This document shows positions 9,846 through 17,444 of a DNA stretch of 64,000 bases, in pieces. A program made the position numbers and the translations under genes. Origin of the DNA: JBEVOS01 sp044226655. GTDB taxonomy: Bacteria > Pseudomonadota > Alphaproteobacteria > Caulobacterales > Aquidulcibacteraceae. The notes below the pieces were generated by a model. It was not told the DNA's origin. It was given only the letters and a program-made list of their open reading frames with translations, and searched no databases. The stretch is from the NCBI GenBank assembly GCA_044226655.1, contig JBGAGO010000002.1, forward strand, positions 124,001 through 188,000, given 5' to 3'. The stretch's first letter is position 1; each line of letters opens with the position of its first letter.

Positions 9846-11174
9846 TCACAACAACATCGTCATCGGATCTTCTACAAATCCGCGGAACGCCTTAAGGAAC
9901 GCCGCGCCAATCGCGCCGTCGAGCACGCGGTGATCGCAGGTCAGCGTCACGGTCATCATCGTGGCGATCGCGAGCGCGTCGTTCTTCACGATCGGGCGTT
10001 TTTCCGCGGCGCCGACGCTCATGATCGCGCCGTGCGGCTGATTGATGATCGAGGCGAATTCCTTGATGCCCATCATGCCCATGTTCGAAATCGAGAACGT
10101 GCCGCCCTGGAATTCATCGGGCTTCAGCTTGCGCGCGCGCGCGCGCTCGGCGAGATCGGCCATCTCCTCCGAAATCGCGCCCAGACCCTTATGCTCGGCG
10201 GTGCGGATGATCGGCGTGATGAGGCCGCCCGGGATCGCCACGGCGACGGCGATGTCGGCGTGGTTGTGCAGCGCGATGCCATCGGGCGTGTAGCTCGCAT
10301 TGGCCTCCGGCACGCGGATGAGCGCCAAAGCTGCGGCTTTGATCAGCATATCGTTGACGGAAATCTTGATGCCCTGATCCTTGAAGCGCGCATTGATCTC
10401 GCCGCGCGCCTTCACCAGCTTGTCGACTTCCAGATCGATCGTCAGTGGAAAATGCGGCACGTCGCGGAACGAGTCCGTCATGCGGCGCGCGATGGTCTTG
10501 CGCATGAGATCGAGCGGCACGAGCCGATAGGAATCCGGCGCGATGCCCATCTGTTCGAGCGTGAGCTGCTTATGCGCCGGCTCCGCCACAGGCGCCTTCA
10601 CGAGCGCCTGGCTCTCCACCTTGGCTTCAACGCGCGGCGGCGCGCCTTTCGGCGCGGCCAGCACATCCGCCTTCACGATCCGCCCATGCGGCCCCGTGCC
10701 GACGAGGCTTGCGAGGTCGACGCCTTCTTCCTTTGCAATCCGCCGCGCCAAAGGCGAAGCGAACACGCGCTCCGTGCTCCCCTCCCCCTCGTAGGGAGGG
10801 GCTGGCGGTGAGGGGCGTTCAGAACGTTGCGTTTCGGTTGGTGCGGCACGCGACGCGCTTTTTTCTTCAACGGGCGCGGCGGTGGAACGCCCGCCCTCCC
10901 TGCCCTCCCCCACAAGGGGGGCAGGGTTCGTCGCGCTGCCATCATCCAGCACGGCGATCGGCGTGTTCACCTTCACGCCTTCCGCGCCTTCTTCGACAAG
11001 CAGCTTCGTCACCACGCCTTCATCGACGGCCTCGACTTCCATCGTGGCCTTGTCGGTTTCGATCTCGGCGATCACCTGGCCGGGTTCGATCTTATCGCCC
11101 GGCTTCACATGCCATTTGGTGAGATTGCCCTCCTCCATGGTCGGCGAGAGCGCGGGCATGAGGATGTCCGTCAT
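9846..11174 (-). CDS. pdhC: Dihydrolipoamide acetyltransferase, E2 of pyruvate dehydrogenase
   Basis: 442-residue E2 core enzyme that transfers the acetyl group to CoA. Domains: lipoyl domain, residues 1-78 (lipoyl lysine in ETDKATMEVEAVDEG), flexible linker about 80-140, peripheral subunit-binding domain about 140-175 (VFASPLARRIAKEEGVDLAS), and catalytic domain about 205-442 ending with DHRVLDGAIGAAFL, which carries the catalytic histidine. The start ATG 11174 overlaps the stop of the upstream membrane-protein gene (TGATG). Odd point: two stretches of the linker (residues about 83-96 and 119-137) are encoded by palindromic C/G-rich elements that look like intergenic repeats inserted in frame (entries at 10779 and 10898). 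Confidence 0.96.
   Translation of the reverse strand: MTDILMPALSPTMEEGNLTKWHVKPGDKIEPGQVIAEIETDKATMEVEAVDEGVVTKLLVEEGAEGVKVNTPIAVLDDGSATNPAPLVGEGREGGRSTAAPVEEKSASRAAPTETQRSERPSPPAPPYEGEGSTERVFASPLARRIAKEEGVDLASLVGTGPHGRIVKADVLAAPKGAPPRVEAKVESQALVKAPVAEPAHKQLTLEQMGIAPDSYRLVPLDLMRKTIARRMTDSFRDVPHFPLTIDLEVDKLVKARGEINARFKDQGIKISVNDMLIKAAALALIRVPEANASYTPDGIALHNHADIAVAVAIPGGLITPIIRTAEHKGLGAISEEMADLAERARARKLKPDEFQGGTFSISNMGMMGIKEFASIINQPHGAIMSVGAAEKRPIVKNDALAIATMMTVTLTCDHRVLDGAIGAAFLKAFRGFVEDPMTMLL
10779..10801. repeat. Palindromic element inside pdhC linker (A)
   Basis: CCCCTCCC (10779-10786) and GGGAGGGG (10794-10801) form a perfect 8-bp stem with a 7-base loop. The surrounding bases to about 10820 have the look of the C/G-rich interspersed repeats seen between genes. 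On the coding strand it is read in frame as PSPPAPPYEGEG within the disordered linker of E2. Confidence 0.7.
10898..10926. repeat. Palindromic element inside pdhC linker (B)
   Basis: CCCTGCC (10898-10904) pairs with GGCAGGG (10920-10926), extended inward by CCCC (10907-10910) with GGGG (10916-10919). On the coding strand it is read in frame as APLVGEGREGG in the E2 linker. Composition and structure resemble element A about 100 bases away and the hairpin at 63339-63358. Confidence 0.65.
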
Positions 11175-11629
11175 CAGCGATCGGCCTGCGTGATCTGCAC
11201 GGGCACGACCTCCGGCCGCCAGCGATGCACGAACGAGAGGTAGACGAAGACCAGGATCGTGATGCCCACCGCGCCCCACACGCCGTAGCGCACGATGGTG
11301 TCGATCGACACGCCGAACAGATCGCCGCCTTGCGCGTTGGCGAGCGCGGCGCGGCCGGCGGCAGAGAGGCCGCTTTCATCACGAATTTCTTCGAGGCGCG
11401 CGATCAAGCCATCCTGCAGCGCCTGCGCGCCCCACATCACGGAAGCGAGCATCGCCAGCACGAAGCTCACGAAAATGAACGCCGCCAGGCGCGCCAGGAA
11501 ATTGGCGCCGCCGATGAAATAGTTGAGCGCGGCCACATAGGCCGAGATCACCGTAAAGAACACGCCCACGCCCGACAGCAGCAAATTGGTGAACTGCACC
11601 AATTGCTCGAACACTTCCGCTTCGGTCAT
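11174..11629 (-). CDS. Small membrane protein in the pdh operon, function unknown
   Basis: 151 residues. Hydrophobic segments at about 10-35 (FTNLLLSGVGVFFTVISAYV), 43-65 (FLARLAAFIFVSFVLAMLAS) and 113-135 (GVWGAVGITILVFVYLSFV), with a soluble charged loop at about 70-110 between the second and third; three transmembrane helices predicted. I recognise no family. It lies between the 96-residue gene and pdhC, overlapping the pdhC start by one base, so it is co-translated with E2. A functional link to pyruvate dehydrogenase rests only on this position. Confidence 0.75.
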   Translation of the reverse strand: MTEAEVFEQLVQFTNLLLSGVGVFFTVISAYVAALNYFIGGANFLARLAAFIFVSFVLAMLASVMWGAQALQDGLIARLEEIRDESGLSAAGRAALANAQGGDLFGVSIDTIVRYGVWGAVGITILVFVYLSFVHRWRPEVVPVQITQADR

Positions 11630-11644
11630 CGCGCGCCTCCTGCC

Positions 11645-11935
11645 CTACGCGCTCTTGCGCGGCTTGCGGCCCGGTTTCAACGCGACGCCCAATTCGCTGA
11701 AATCGCTCTCATGGACGAGGCCGGCGATCTCCAGCAATTCGGGCTCGTAGAGGCCCGACGCGACATCATCGGCTGCAAGCGGGATGACCTCTTCATAGGG
11801 GCCCTCTTCGCCGCCTTCGCATTTCACCAGCGCGAAACTCACCACCGGCTGAAAGCTCAGCGCGCCGCCTTCTTCGAGCGCAATCCAGAAGCCCGCGCCC
11901 GGCGTGATCTGCGTGATGGTTCTGCGTTCGGCCAT
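11645..11935 (-). CDS. Hypothetical 96-residue soluble protein in the pdh operon
   Basis: Acidic soluble protein with a basic C-terminal tail (PGRKPRKSA). It starts MAERRTITQITPGAGFWIAL and contains VVSFALVKCEGGEEGPYEEV and ELLEIAGLVHESDFSELG. No signal peptide, membrane segment or known motif. Its ATG is 4 bases beyond the pdhB stop, and the next gene (membrane protein) follows after 15 bases, so it is a true member of the operon. Length, coupling and codon use support a real gene; role unknown. Confidence 0.72.
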   Translation of the reverse strand: MAERRTITQITPGAGFWIALEEGGALSFQPVVSFALVKCEGGEEGPYEEVIPLAADDVASGLYEPELLEIAGLVHESDFSELGVALKPGRKPRKSA

Positions 11936-11939
11936 ATCC

Positions 11940-13289
11940 TCACTCCTCCCGATAGCAGACCGCGCGCGCGGCCTTCACGACATCGTCCACGCCAGGCAGG
12001 GCCAGAGCTTCAAGATTGGCGGCATAGGCCAGCGGCGCATCGGCCTGACATACGCGAGTCGGCGGCGCATCGAGCCAATCGAATGCATCGGCCGCCACCC
12101 GCGCGCACACCTCCGCGCCCACGCCCGATTGTCCCCAGCCCTCCTCCACGCTGACGAGGCGGTTGGTCTTCTTCACGCTTTCGATGACGGTCTCATGATC
12201 GAGCGGGCGCAGGGTGCGCAGATCGACGATCTCCGCCTCGATGCCCTCGCCGGCCAATTGCTCTGCCGCCTTGAGCGCGACGCCCACCATGCGCGCATGT
12301 GCGGTGATGGTGACGTCGGAGCCGACGCGGCGCACTTTGGCCTTGCCGATCGGGACCAGCCAATCTTCGACGTCGGGCACGTCGAATTCCTGGCCGTAGA
12401 GCATTTCGTGTTCGAGAAATACGACAGGGTTCGGATTGCGGATCGCGGCCTTCAACAGCCCCTTCGCATCGGCCGCATCATAGGGCGCGATCACGATGAG
12501 GCCCGGCACGTGGGAGTACCAGGAGGAATAATCCTGGCTGTGCTGCGCGGCGACGCGGCTGGCCGCGCCGTTGGGTCCGCGGAACACGATCGAGGATTTG
12601 ATCTGGCCGCCCGACATGTAGAGCGTCTTGGCCGCCGAGTTGATGATCTGATCGATGGCCTGCATCGCGAAATTGAAGGTCATGAATTCGACGATCGGCT
12701 TCAGCCCCGCCATCGCGGCGCCGACGCCGAGGCCGGCGAAGCCATGTTCCGTGATCGGCGTATCGACCACGCGCTTGGGCCCGAACTCTTCAAGCAGGCC
12801 GCGCGAGACTTTGTACGCGCCCTGATATTCCGCCACCTCCTCGCCGATCAGAAACACCGATGCATCGCGCCGCATCTCCTCGGCCATCGCGTCGCGCAGC
12901 GCATCGCGCACGGTGATTTTGACAAGCTTGGCCCCGCTCGGAATCTCGGCGCGCGGGGGTACGGCCGGCGCAGCGGGCGGCGCACGCTTCACCTCAATCG
13001 GCTCTTGCCGCGGCGGCGGCGCTTTGGCGGGCGCCGGCTGCGCCTCCGCGCCGTTCTCGAGCGTCGCGATCGGTGTGTTGACCTTCACGCCCTCCGCGCC
13101 TTCCGCGACCAGCAATTCCGCCACCACGCCCTCATCGACGGCCTCGACCTCCATCGTGGCCTTGTCGGTTTCGATCTCGGCGATCACCTGGCCAGGCTCG
13201 ACGCGGTCGCCCTTCTTCACGAACCATTTCGTGAGATTGCCCTCCTCCATCGTCGGCGAGAGCGCGGGCATGAGAATTTCCGTCGACAT
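11940..13289 (-). CDS. pdhB: Pyruvate dehydrogenase E1 beta subunit with N-terminal lipoyl domain
   Basis: 449 residues starting at ATG 13289 (MSTEILMPALSPTMEEGN). Residues 1-78 are a complete lipoyl domain with the ETDKATMEVEAVDEG lipoyl-lysine motif, followed by an Ala/Pro/Lys linker, then the E1-beta transketolase-type domain from about 125 (TVRDALRDAMAEEMRRD, ...GKAKVRRVGSDVTI). A lipoylated E1-beta is characteristic of alphaproteobacterial PDH. With PdhA it forms the alpha2beta2 E1 that decarboxylates pyruvate. The start lies 3 bases from the MAPEG gene stop. Confidence 0.96.
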   Translation of the reverse strand: MSTEILMPALSPTMEEGNLTKWFVKKGDRVEPGQVIAEIETDKATMEVEAVDEGVVAELLVAEGAEGVKVNTPIATLENGAEAQPAPAKAPPPRQEPIEVKRAPPAAPAVPPRAEIPSGAKLVKITVRDALRDAMAEEMRRDASVFLIGEEVAEYQGAYKVSRGLLEEFGPKRVVDTPITEHGFAGLGVGAAMAGLKPIVEFMTFNFAMQAIDQIINSAAKTLYMSGGQIKSSIVFRGPNGAASRVAAQHSQDYSSWYSHVPGLIVIAPYDAADAKGLLKAAIRNPNPVVFLEHEMLYGQEFDVPDVEDWLVPIGKAKVRRVGSDVTITAHARMVGVALKAAEQLAGEGIEAEIVDLRTLRPLDHETVIESVKKTNRLVSVEEGWGQSGVGAEVCARVAADAFDWLDAPPTRVCQADAPLAYAANLEALALPGVDDVVKAARAVCYREE

Positions 13290-13292
13290 CAA

Positions 13293-13688
13293 TCAGAACA
13301 ATCCCAACAGCGCGCCCAGAATCAGCACGATGCCGACGATGCCGATGGTCCACGCCAGCGGACGGATCATCGGCAAGCCCAGCACGTAGATCACGGCGTG
13401 CGCGAGCCGCGCATAGAAGAATAGCTGCGCGCCAAGCACCGTCATCGGCGTCGAGACGCCCTGCACGGCCGCAATCAGCACCAGCGGCGCAAACAGTGTG
13501 AGACCCTCGCGGTGATTGTCGACTACCCGCTTCATGCGCGCCTGAAACGGCTTTGGCTCCGGCAGATTGTCGCGGTTGTTGGCCATCGGCATGAGGCCTT
13601 GAGCCTGCACGCCCACGGTCGCCTGGATGAGGACCAGCACAAGGAGCAGCGCCACGCTCCATGTCAGCATCGTCAGTTCCACACTCAT
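13293..13688 (-). CDS. MAPEG-family membrane protein
   Basis: 131 residues with about four hydrophobic helices (residues 5-25, about 65-85, 85-105, 108-130). Features of the bacterial MAPEG (eicosanoid/glutathione membrane enzyme) family: NNRDNLPEPKPFQARMKRVVDNHREGL, in which the basic/Asn-His motif follows the first helix, and a terminal pair of helices. Family members are homotrimeric inner-membrane proteins; bacterial members are mostly of unknown activity. It lies between the 100-residue membrane protein and pdhB, with 3 bases to pdhB. Confidence 0.85.
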   Translation of the reverse strand: MSVELTMLTWSVALLLVLVLIQATVGVQAQGLMPMANNRDNLPEPKPFQARMKRVVDNHREGLTLFAPLVLIAAVQGVSTPMTVLGAQLFFYARLAHAVIYVLGLPMIRPLAWTIGIVGIVLILGALLGLF

Positions 13689-13719
13689 CTTCGCCCTCCC
13701 GTTTGCGCCGGCCCGGTCT

Positions 13720-14022
13720 TCACGCCGTCCTCAGCACCACAAAATTCAACACCAGCGCCAGCAACAGCGCGCCGAAGCCGATCGCCAGCACGCGCCGGCT
13801 TTCGAACAATTTGCGCCGCGCTTCCGCGGGCAGACGCGGCGCGCGGTCGATCTCCAATTCGTTGGCGAAGCGATGGGCGCTGCGATCGAACACGCCGCCC
13901 GCCGCGCGCCGCCACGCCGCGATCGCCTGGCGGCGCAGCAGAATGGCGCGGATCATGGCCGCGCCCGCGCCCGCGTACACAAAGGCCAAGATCACCAATT
14001 CGATCTCGACGCGCCCGGCCAT
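13720..14022 (-). CDS. Small two-helix membrane protein in the pdh operon, function unknown
   Basis: 100 residues from ATG 14022, which overlaps the pdhA stop (TGATG). One hydrophobic segment near the N-terminus (IELVILAFVYAGAGAAMIRAIL) and one at the C-terminus (VLAIGFGALLLALVLNFVVL), with a basic, amphipathic middle (RRQAIAAWRRAAGG). Predicted helical hairpin in the inner membrane. No recognised family. A GTG one codon upstream is possible but ATG is preferred. Confidence 0.72.
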   Translation of the reverse strand: MAGRVEIELVILAFVYAGAGAAMIRAILLRRQAIAAWRRAAGGVFDRSAHRFANELEIDRAPRLPAEARRKLFESRRVLAIGFGALLLALVLNFVVLRTA

Positions 14023-15038
14023 CACGCTGCGCTTTCCTCGATCAGCACATCGCGCAGCAGCTCTTCGGGATCGGGCTCTGGGCTCTTCTGCGCAAATTCG
14101 GCGGCGTCGAGGATGATCTGGCGCACGTCGCGATCAATCGCCTTCAGCGCTTCTTCATCGGCGCCGCCGCTGTCGATCAGCAATTGTTTCACATGGTCGA
14201 TCGGATCGTGGTGGCTGCGCACATCCTCGACCTCTTCGCGCGTGCGATACTTGGCCGGATCGCTCATCGAATGCCCGCGATAGCGATACGTCTTCATCTC
14301 CAGCAGAGTCGGCCCTTCGCCCGCCCGCGCCCGCGCCAGCGCCCGCGCGCCCGCCGCCTTCACCGCCAGCACATCCATGCCATCGACCTCTTCGCCGGGA
14401 ATGAGGAAGCTCGCGCCGCGGCGATAAAGATGCGTCTCGGCCGATGAGCGCTGAATCGCCGTGCCCATCGCGTATTGATTGTTCTCCACGACATAGACGA
14501 TCGGCAGCTTCCACAGGCTCGCCATGTTGAAGCTCTCATAGACTTGGCCCTGATTGGCCGCGCCGTCGCCGAAATACGTCACGCACACCGCGCCGTTCTC
14601 GCGATAGCGGTTCGAGAACGCGATGCCCGTGCCCAGCGAGACCTGCGCGCCGACAATGCCGTGGCCGCCGTAGAATTGCTTCTCGATGCTGAACATGTGC
14701 ATCGAGCCGCCCTTGCCGCGCGAATAGCCGTCGCGCCGCCCAGTCAGCTCCGCCATCACGCCCTTCGGGTCCATGCCGCACGCCAGCATGTGGCCGTGAT
14801 CGCGATAGCCGGTGATGACCTGATCGCCCTTCGCCTGCGCCGCCGTCATGCCGACGATCACCGCTTCCTGGCCGATATAGAGATGGCAGAAGCCGCCGAT
14901 GAGCCCCATGCCGTAGAGCTGACCGGCGCGCTCCTCGAAACGGCGGATCAGCAGCATCTCGCGGTAATAGCCGAGCAGCTCGTCACGCCCCGCGCTGGCG
15001 GGCGCCGGCGCTCCATTGCTCTTGGCCGTCTCGCTCAT
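14022..15038 (-). CDS. pdhA: Pyruvate dehydrogenase E1 alpha subunit
   Basis: 338 residues, normal length. TPP-dependent decarboxylase subunit. Motifs: RRFEERAGQLYGMGLIGGF near the N-terminus, GRRDGYSRGKGGSMHM, the TPP/Mg motif GDGAANQGQVYESFN (near residue 165) with VENNQYAMGT, and YRYRGHSMSDPAKYRT with the phosphorylation-loop serine known from mitochondrial homologues. First gene of the operon pdhA-(TM)-MAPEG-pdhB-(hyp)-(TM)-pdhC-lpd. Confidence 0.97.
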   Translation of the reverse strand: MSETAKSNGAPAPASAGRDELLGYYREMLLIRRFEERAGQLYGMGLIGGFCHLYIGQEAVIVGMTAAQAKGDQVITGYRDHGHMLACGMDPKGVMAELTGRRDGYSRGKGGSMHMFSIEKQFYGGHGIVGAQVSLGTGIAFSNRYRENGAVCVTYFGDGAANQGQVYESFNMASLWKLPIVYVVENNQYAMGTAIQRSSAETHLYRRGASFLIPGEEVDGMDVLAVKAAGARALARARAGEGPTLLEMKTYRYRGHSMSDPAKYRTREEVEDVRSHHDPIDHVKQLLIDSGGADEEALKAIDRDVRQIILDAAEFAQKSPEPDPEELLRDVLIEESAA

Positions 15039-15129
15039 GCGCCGTTCCTACGCGCGCCTCGCAACAGCGTCCATCGCGCGGCGCGCTCGGGCGTCACATC
15101 TTGAGAATGGCGCGCGCCTGCGCGGGGTT

Positions 15130-15426
15130 TCAGCCGGCGTCCAAATCGAACACAAGTTCGTCGCCATGGCCCGCGGCCAGCAGGTCGCGCGCGCGCTCTT
15201 CAAGATAGTCGAGGTCCAGCGCGCCGGGGCGCATGCGGGCGGCCCGCGCTTCCAACGCCGCGCGCTCATGCTCGAGCGCGTCCTTCTGCGCCGCGAGCGC
15301 GCGTTCCTCGGCCTGAAGGCCGACAAAGGCGACGAGCCCTTGCGCGCCCGTCAGCGCCTGCGCCGACAGGTAGAGAATCGCGCCGCCGAGCGCGACGCTG
15401 AGCGCCACGTTTTGCTTGCCTGCCAC
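15130..15426 (-). CDS. ftsB: FtsB/DivIC-type septum formation initiator
   Basis: Bitopic division protein: short cytoplasmic tail, one transmembrane helix (VALSVALGGAILYLSAQALTG), then a periplasmic coiled coil rich in Ala/Glu/Arg (QAEERALAAQKDALEHERAA), and the family's C-terminal block DLDYLEERARDLLAAG. FtsB bridges FtsL and FtsQ in the divisome. I use GTG 15426, giving 98 residues, close to the family norm; the ATG at 15492 would add 22 atypical residues and would put the CtrA-like motif at 15466 inside the gene. It lies between eno and pdhA, as in other alphaproteobacteria. Confidence 0.82.
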   Translation of the reverse strand: MAGKQNVALSVALGGAILYLSAQALTGAQGLVAFVGLQAEERALAAQKDALEHERAALEARAARMRPGALDLDYLEERARDLLAAGHGDELVFDLDAG

Positions 15427-15465
15427 AGGATCCGACCCCTGATTCGGCGGGCACGTTGAGTCGAA

Positions 15466-15473
15466 ATGGTTAA
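15466..15473 (-). promoter_or_regulatory. CtrA-like 8-mer upstream of ftsB
   Basis: The minus strand reads TTAACCAT, the known Caulobacter CtrA half-site motif, 40 bases before the GTG start of ftsB. A lone 8-mer can occur by chance, but A/T-rich 8-mers are rare in DNA of this composition and division genes are known CtrA targets. Confidence 0.35.
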
Positions 15474-15574
15474 GGAATCGTATGGATTCCAAATGTTTAT
15501 GAAATGTTCCGCTGGAGCGATGACCGTTGAGTCCAAAGCCCGCGGCGGATTCGGCGCCGAAACGTGATCGCGCT

Positions 15575-16858
15575 TTAGCGCTTGCCCTTCAGCGTCACGC
15601 CGCCTGCATAGACACCCTGGTCGCCGAGCTCTTCTTCAATGCGGATCAGCTGATTCCATTTGGCCGTGCGGTCCGAGCGCGACAGCGATCCGGTTTTGAT
15701 CTGGCCGCAATTGGTCGCGACCGCGAGATCGGAGATGGTCGAATCCTCCGTCTCGCCCGAGCGATGGCTCATCACCGCCGAATAGCCGCCCCGATGCGCC
15801 ATCTCGACCGCTTCGAGCGTTTCGGTCAGCGTGCCGATCTGATTGACCTTCACGAGGATCGAATTCGCCAGGCCCTTCTCAAGGCCCATCGACAGGCGCT
15901 TGGGATTGGTCACGAACAGATCGTCACCGACCAGCTGGCATTTGCCGCCGAGCATTTCGGTGAGGGCGCGCCAGCCGTCGAGATCGTCTTCGCTCATGCC
16001 GTCCTCGATCGAGACGATCGGATAGCGCGCGACGAGATCGGCCAGATATTTCGCCATGCCCTCCGGCGACAGCGATTTGCCCTCGCCTTCCATTTCGTAC
16101 TTGCCGTTCTTGAAGAACTCGGTGGACGCGCAATCGAGCGCCAGCACGACATCTTCGCCGACCTTGTAGCCCGCGCCTTCCGCCGCCTTGAGGATGAAGC
16201 CGATGGCTTCGTCCGCGCTTTTCAGGTTCGGCGCGAAGCCGCCTTCATCGCCGACATTGGTCGAATGGCCCGCCGCCGAAAGGCCCTTCTTCAAGGTGTG
16301 GAAAATCTCCGAGCCCATGCGCACCGCATCGGCCATGGTGGGCGCGCCCACCGGCATGATCATGAATTCCTGGATGTCGATCGGATTGTCGGCGTGGGCG
16401 CCGCCATTGACGATGTTCATCAGCGGACAGGGCAACAGACGCGCCTGGACGCCGCCGACATAGCGGTAGAGCGGCAGGCTCCGGCTTTCCGCCGCCGCCT
16501 TCGCCGCCGCCAGCGAAACGCCCAGGATCGCATTGGCGCCGAGGCGCGATTTGTTCGCCGTGCCATCGAGGTCAATCATGATCTGATCGAGCCGGCGCTG
16601 ATCTTCCGCATCCATGCCGAGGAGCGCATCGGCGAGCTCGCCGTTCACCGCCGCCACCGCCTGGAGCACGCCCTTGCCAAGATAGCGCTTGGCGTCGCCG
16701 TCGCGCTTTTCGTTGGCCTCATGGGCCCCCGTCGAGGCGCCCGACGGAACCGCCGCACGGCCCTTCGCGCCATCCTCCAAAACGATGTCGACCTCCACCG
16801 TCGGATTGCCCCGGCTGTCCAGGATTTCCCGGCCGAAAATGTCGGCGATGGCGGTCAT
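15575..16858 (-). CDS. eno: Enolase
   Basis: Glycolytic enzyme converting 2-phosphoglycerate to phosphoenolpyruvate; 427 residues, the normal length. Motifs: ILDSRGNPTVEVDIVLEDG and PSGASTGAHEANEKRDGD at the N-terminus, NVGDEGGFAPNL (residues about 205-215), metal ligand Glu in VSIEDGMSEDD, catalytic Lys in ILVKVNQIGTLTET, and SHRSGETEDSTISDLAVA at the C-terminus. Start ATG 16858 follows GAGGAG with 5-base spacing. It is not overlapped with ftsB, which follows after about 150 bases. Confidence 0.97.
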   Translation of the reverse strand: MTAIADIFGREILDSRGNPTVEVDIVLEDGAKGRAAVPSGASTGAHEANEKRDGDAKRYLGKGVLQAVAAVNGELADALLGMDAEDQRRLDQIMIDLDGTANKSRLGANAILGVSLAAAKAAAESRSLPLYRYVGGVQARLLPCPLMNIVNGGAHADNPIDIQEFMIMPVGAPTMADAVRMGSEIFHTLKKGLSAAGHSTNVGDEGGFAPNLKSADEAIGFILKAAEGAGYKVGEDVVLALDCASTEFFKNGKYEMEGEGKSLSPEGMAKYLADLVARYPIVSIEDGMSEDDLDGWRALTEMLGGKCQLVGDDLFVTNPKRLSMGLEKGLANSILVKVNQIGTLTETLEAVEMAHRGGYSAVMSHRSGETEDSTISDLAVATNCGQIKTGSLSRSDRTAKWNQLIRIEEELGDQGVYAGGVTLKGKR

Positions 16859-16998
16859 GTCGGCTCCTCAAAGATCGATGTCGGGGCGATGGACACCGGG
16901 CCTCGCCAAAAGGCAAGACAATCGGAACCGGCCGCACGCCCGCGCATTGCCGCATGGGGGAGCCCAGAAAGCGCCGCGCGGCGGGAGAGATTGAACGG

Positions 16999-17376
16999 AT
17001 GAGCCGCGTGCGCCCGCCCCGGCCCTGCGAGGGCCGAAACGCCCTGATCGTCGAGGACGAAGCCATCGTGGCGCTGCTCGTCGAAGACATGCTGACCGAG
17101 CTCGGCTGCGCACAAATCTGGACGGCCGCCAACCTGGCCGACGCAACCGCCGTCGCGGCCAAACGCAGACCGGATATCGTCATCCTCGACGTCAATCTGG
17201 CCGGCATGCCCTCCTTTCCCCTGGCCGAAAAACTGGTCGAGTTCGACATCCCGTTCGTCTTCACGACCGGCTATGCGGCCGATGGGCTGCCCGCTAAGTG
17301 GGCCGGCCAACCCGTGATCCAGAAACCGTTCGCAGCCGAAGCGCTCGGGCAAGCGATCGTCGGCCTTCTCGGCTGA
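16999..17376 (+). CDS. Stand-alone response regulator receiver domain protein
   Basis: 125 residues from ATG 16999, a single CheY-like receiver without an output domain. Acidic pocket in ALIVEDEAIVALLVEDML, phospho-acceptor Asp in IVILDVNLAG (near residue 62), Thr in FVFTTGYA, and conserved Lys in VIQKPFAAEAL. The TTGYA plus QKPF style is common for single-domain regulators linked to HWE/HisKA_2 kinases in alphaproteobacteria. No kinase gene is adjacent, so the partner is unknown. Confidence 0.88.
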   Translation: MSRVRPPRPCEGRNALIVEDEAIVALLVEDMLTELGCAQIWTAANLADATAVAAKRRPDIVILDVNLAGMPSFPLAEKLVEFDIPFVFTTGYAADGLPAKWAGQPVIQKPFAAEALGQAIVGLLG

Positions 17377-17385
17377 ATTGCGCGG

Positions 17386-17421
17386 GGTACTTGCGGGTAC
17401 GCGCCAGGTACTGTACGGTAC
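17386..17421. promoter_or_regulatory. GGTAC iterons upstream of the TetR gene
   Basis: GGTAC occurs at 17386, 17396, 17407 and 17417, with TGTAC at 17412: spacings of 10, 11 and 10 bases, one helical turn each. The array ends 23 bases before the TetR-family start. GTAC is self-complementary, so pairs form dyads. Phased repeats of this kind fit an operator bound on one face of the helix, most simply autoregulation by the TetR protein (inference). Confidence 0.5.
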
Positions 17422-17444
17422 GGTCCTCGATTGGGAGGCCGCCC

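Noticed and set aside
12481..12530. Second CACGTG site as another parS
   Set aside because: CACGTG here and at 6461 and 33461 lacks the flanking GTT/AAC arms.
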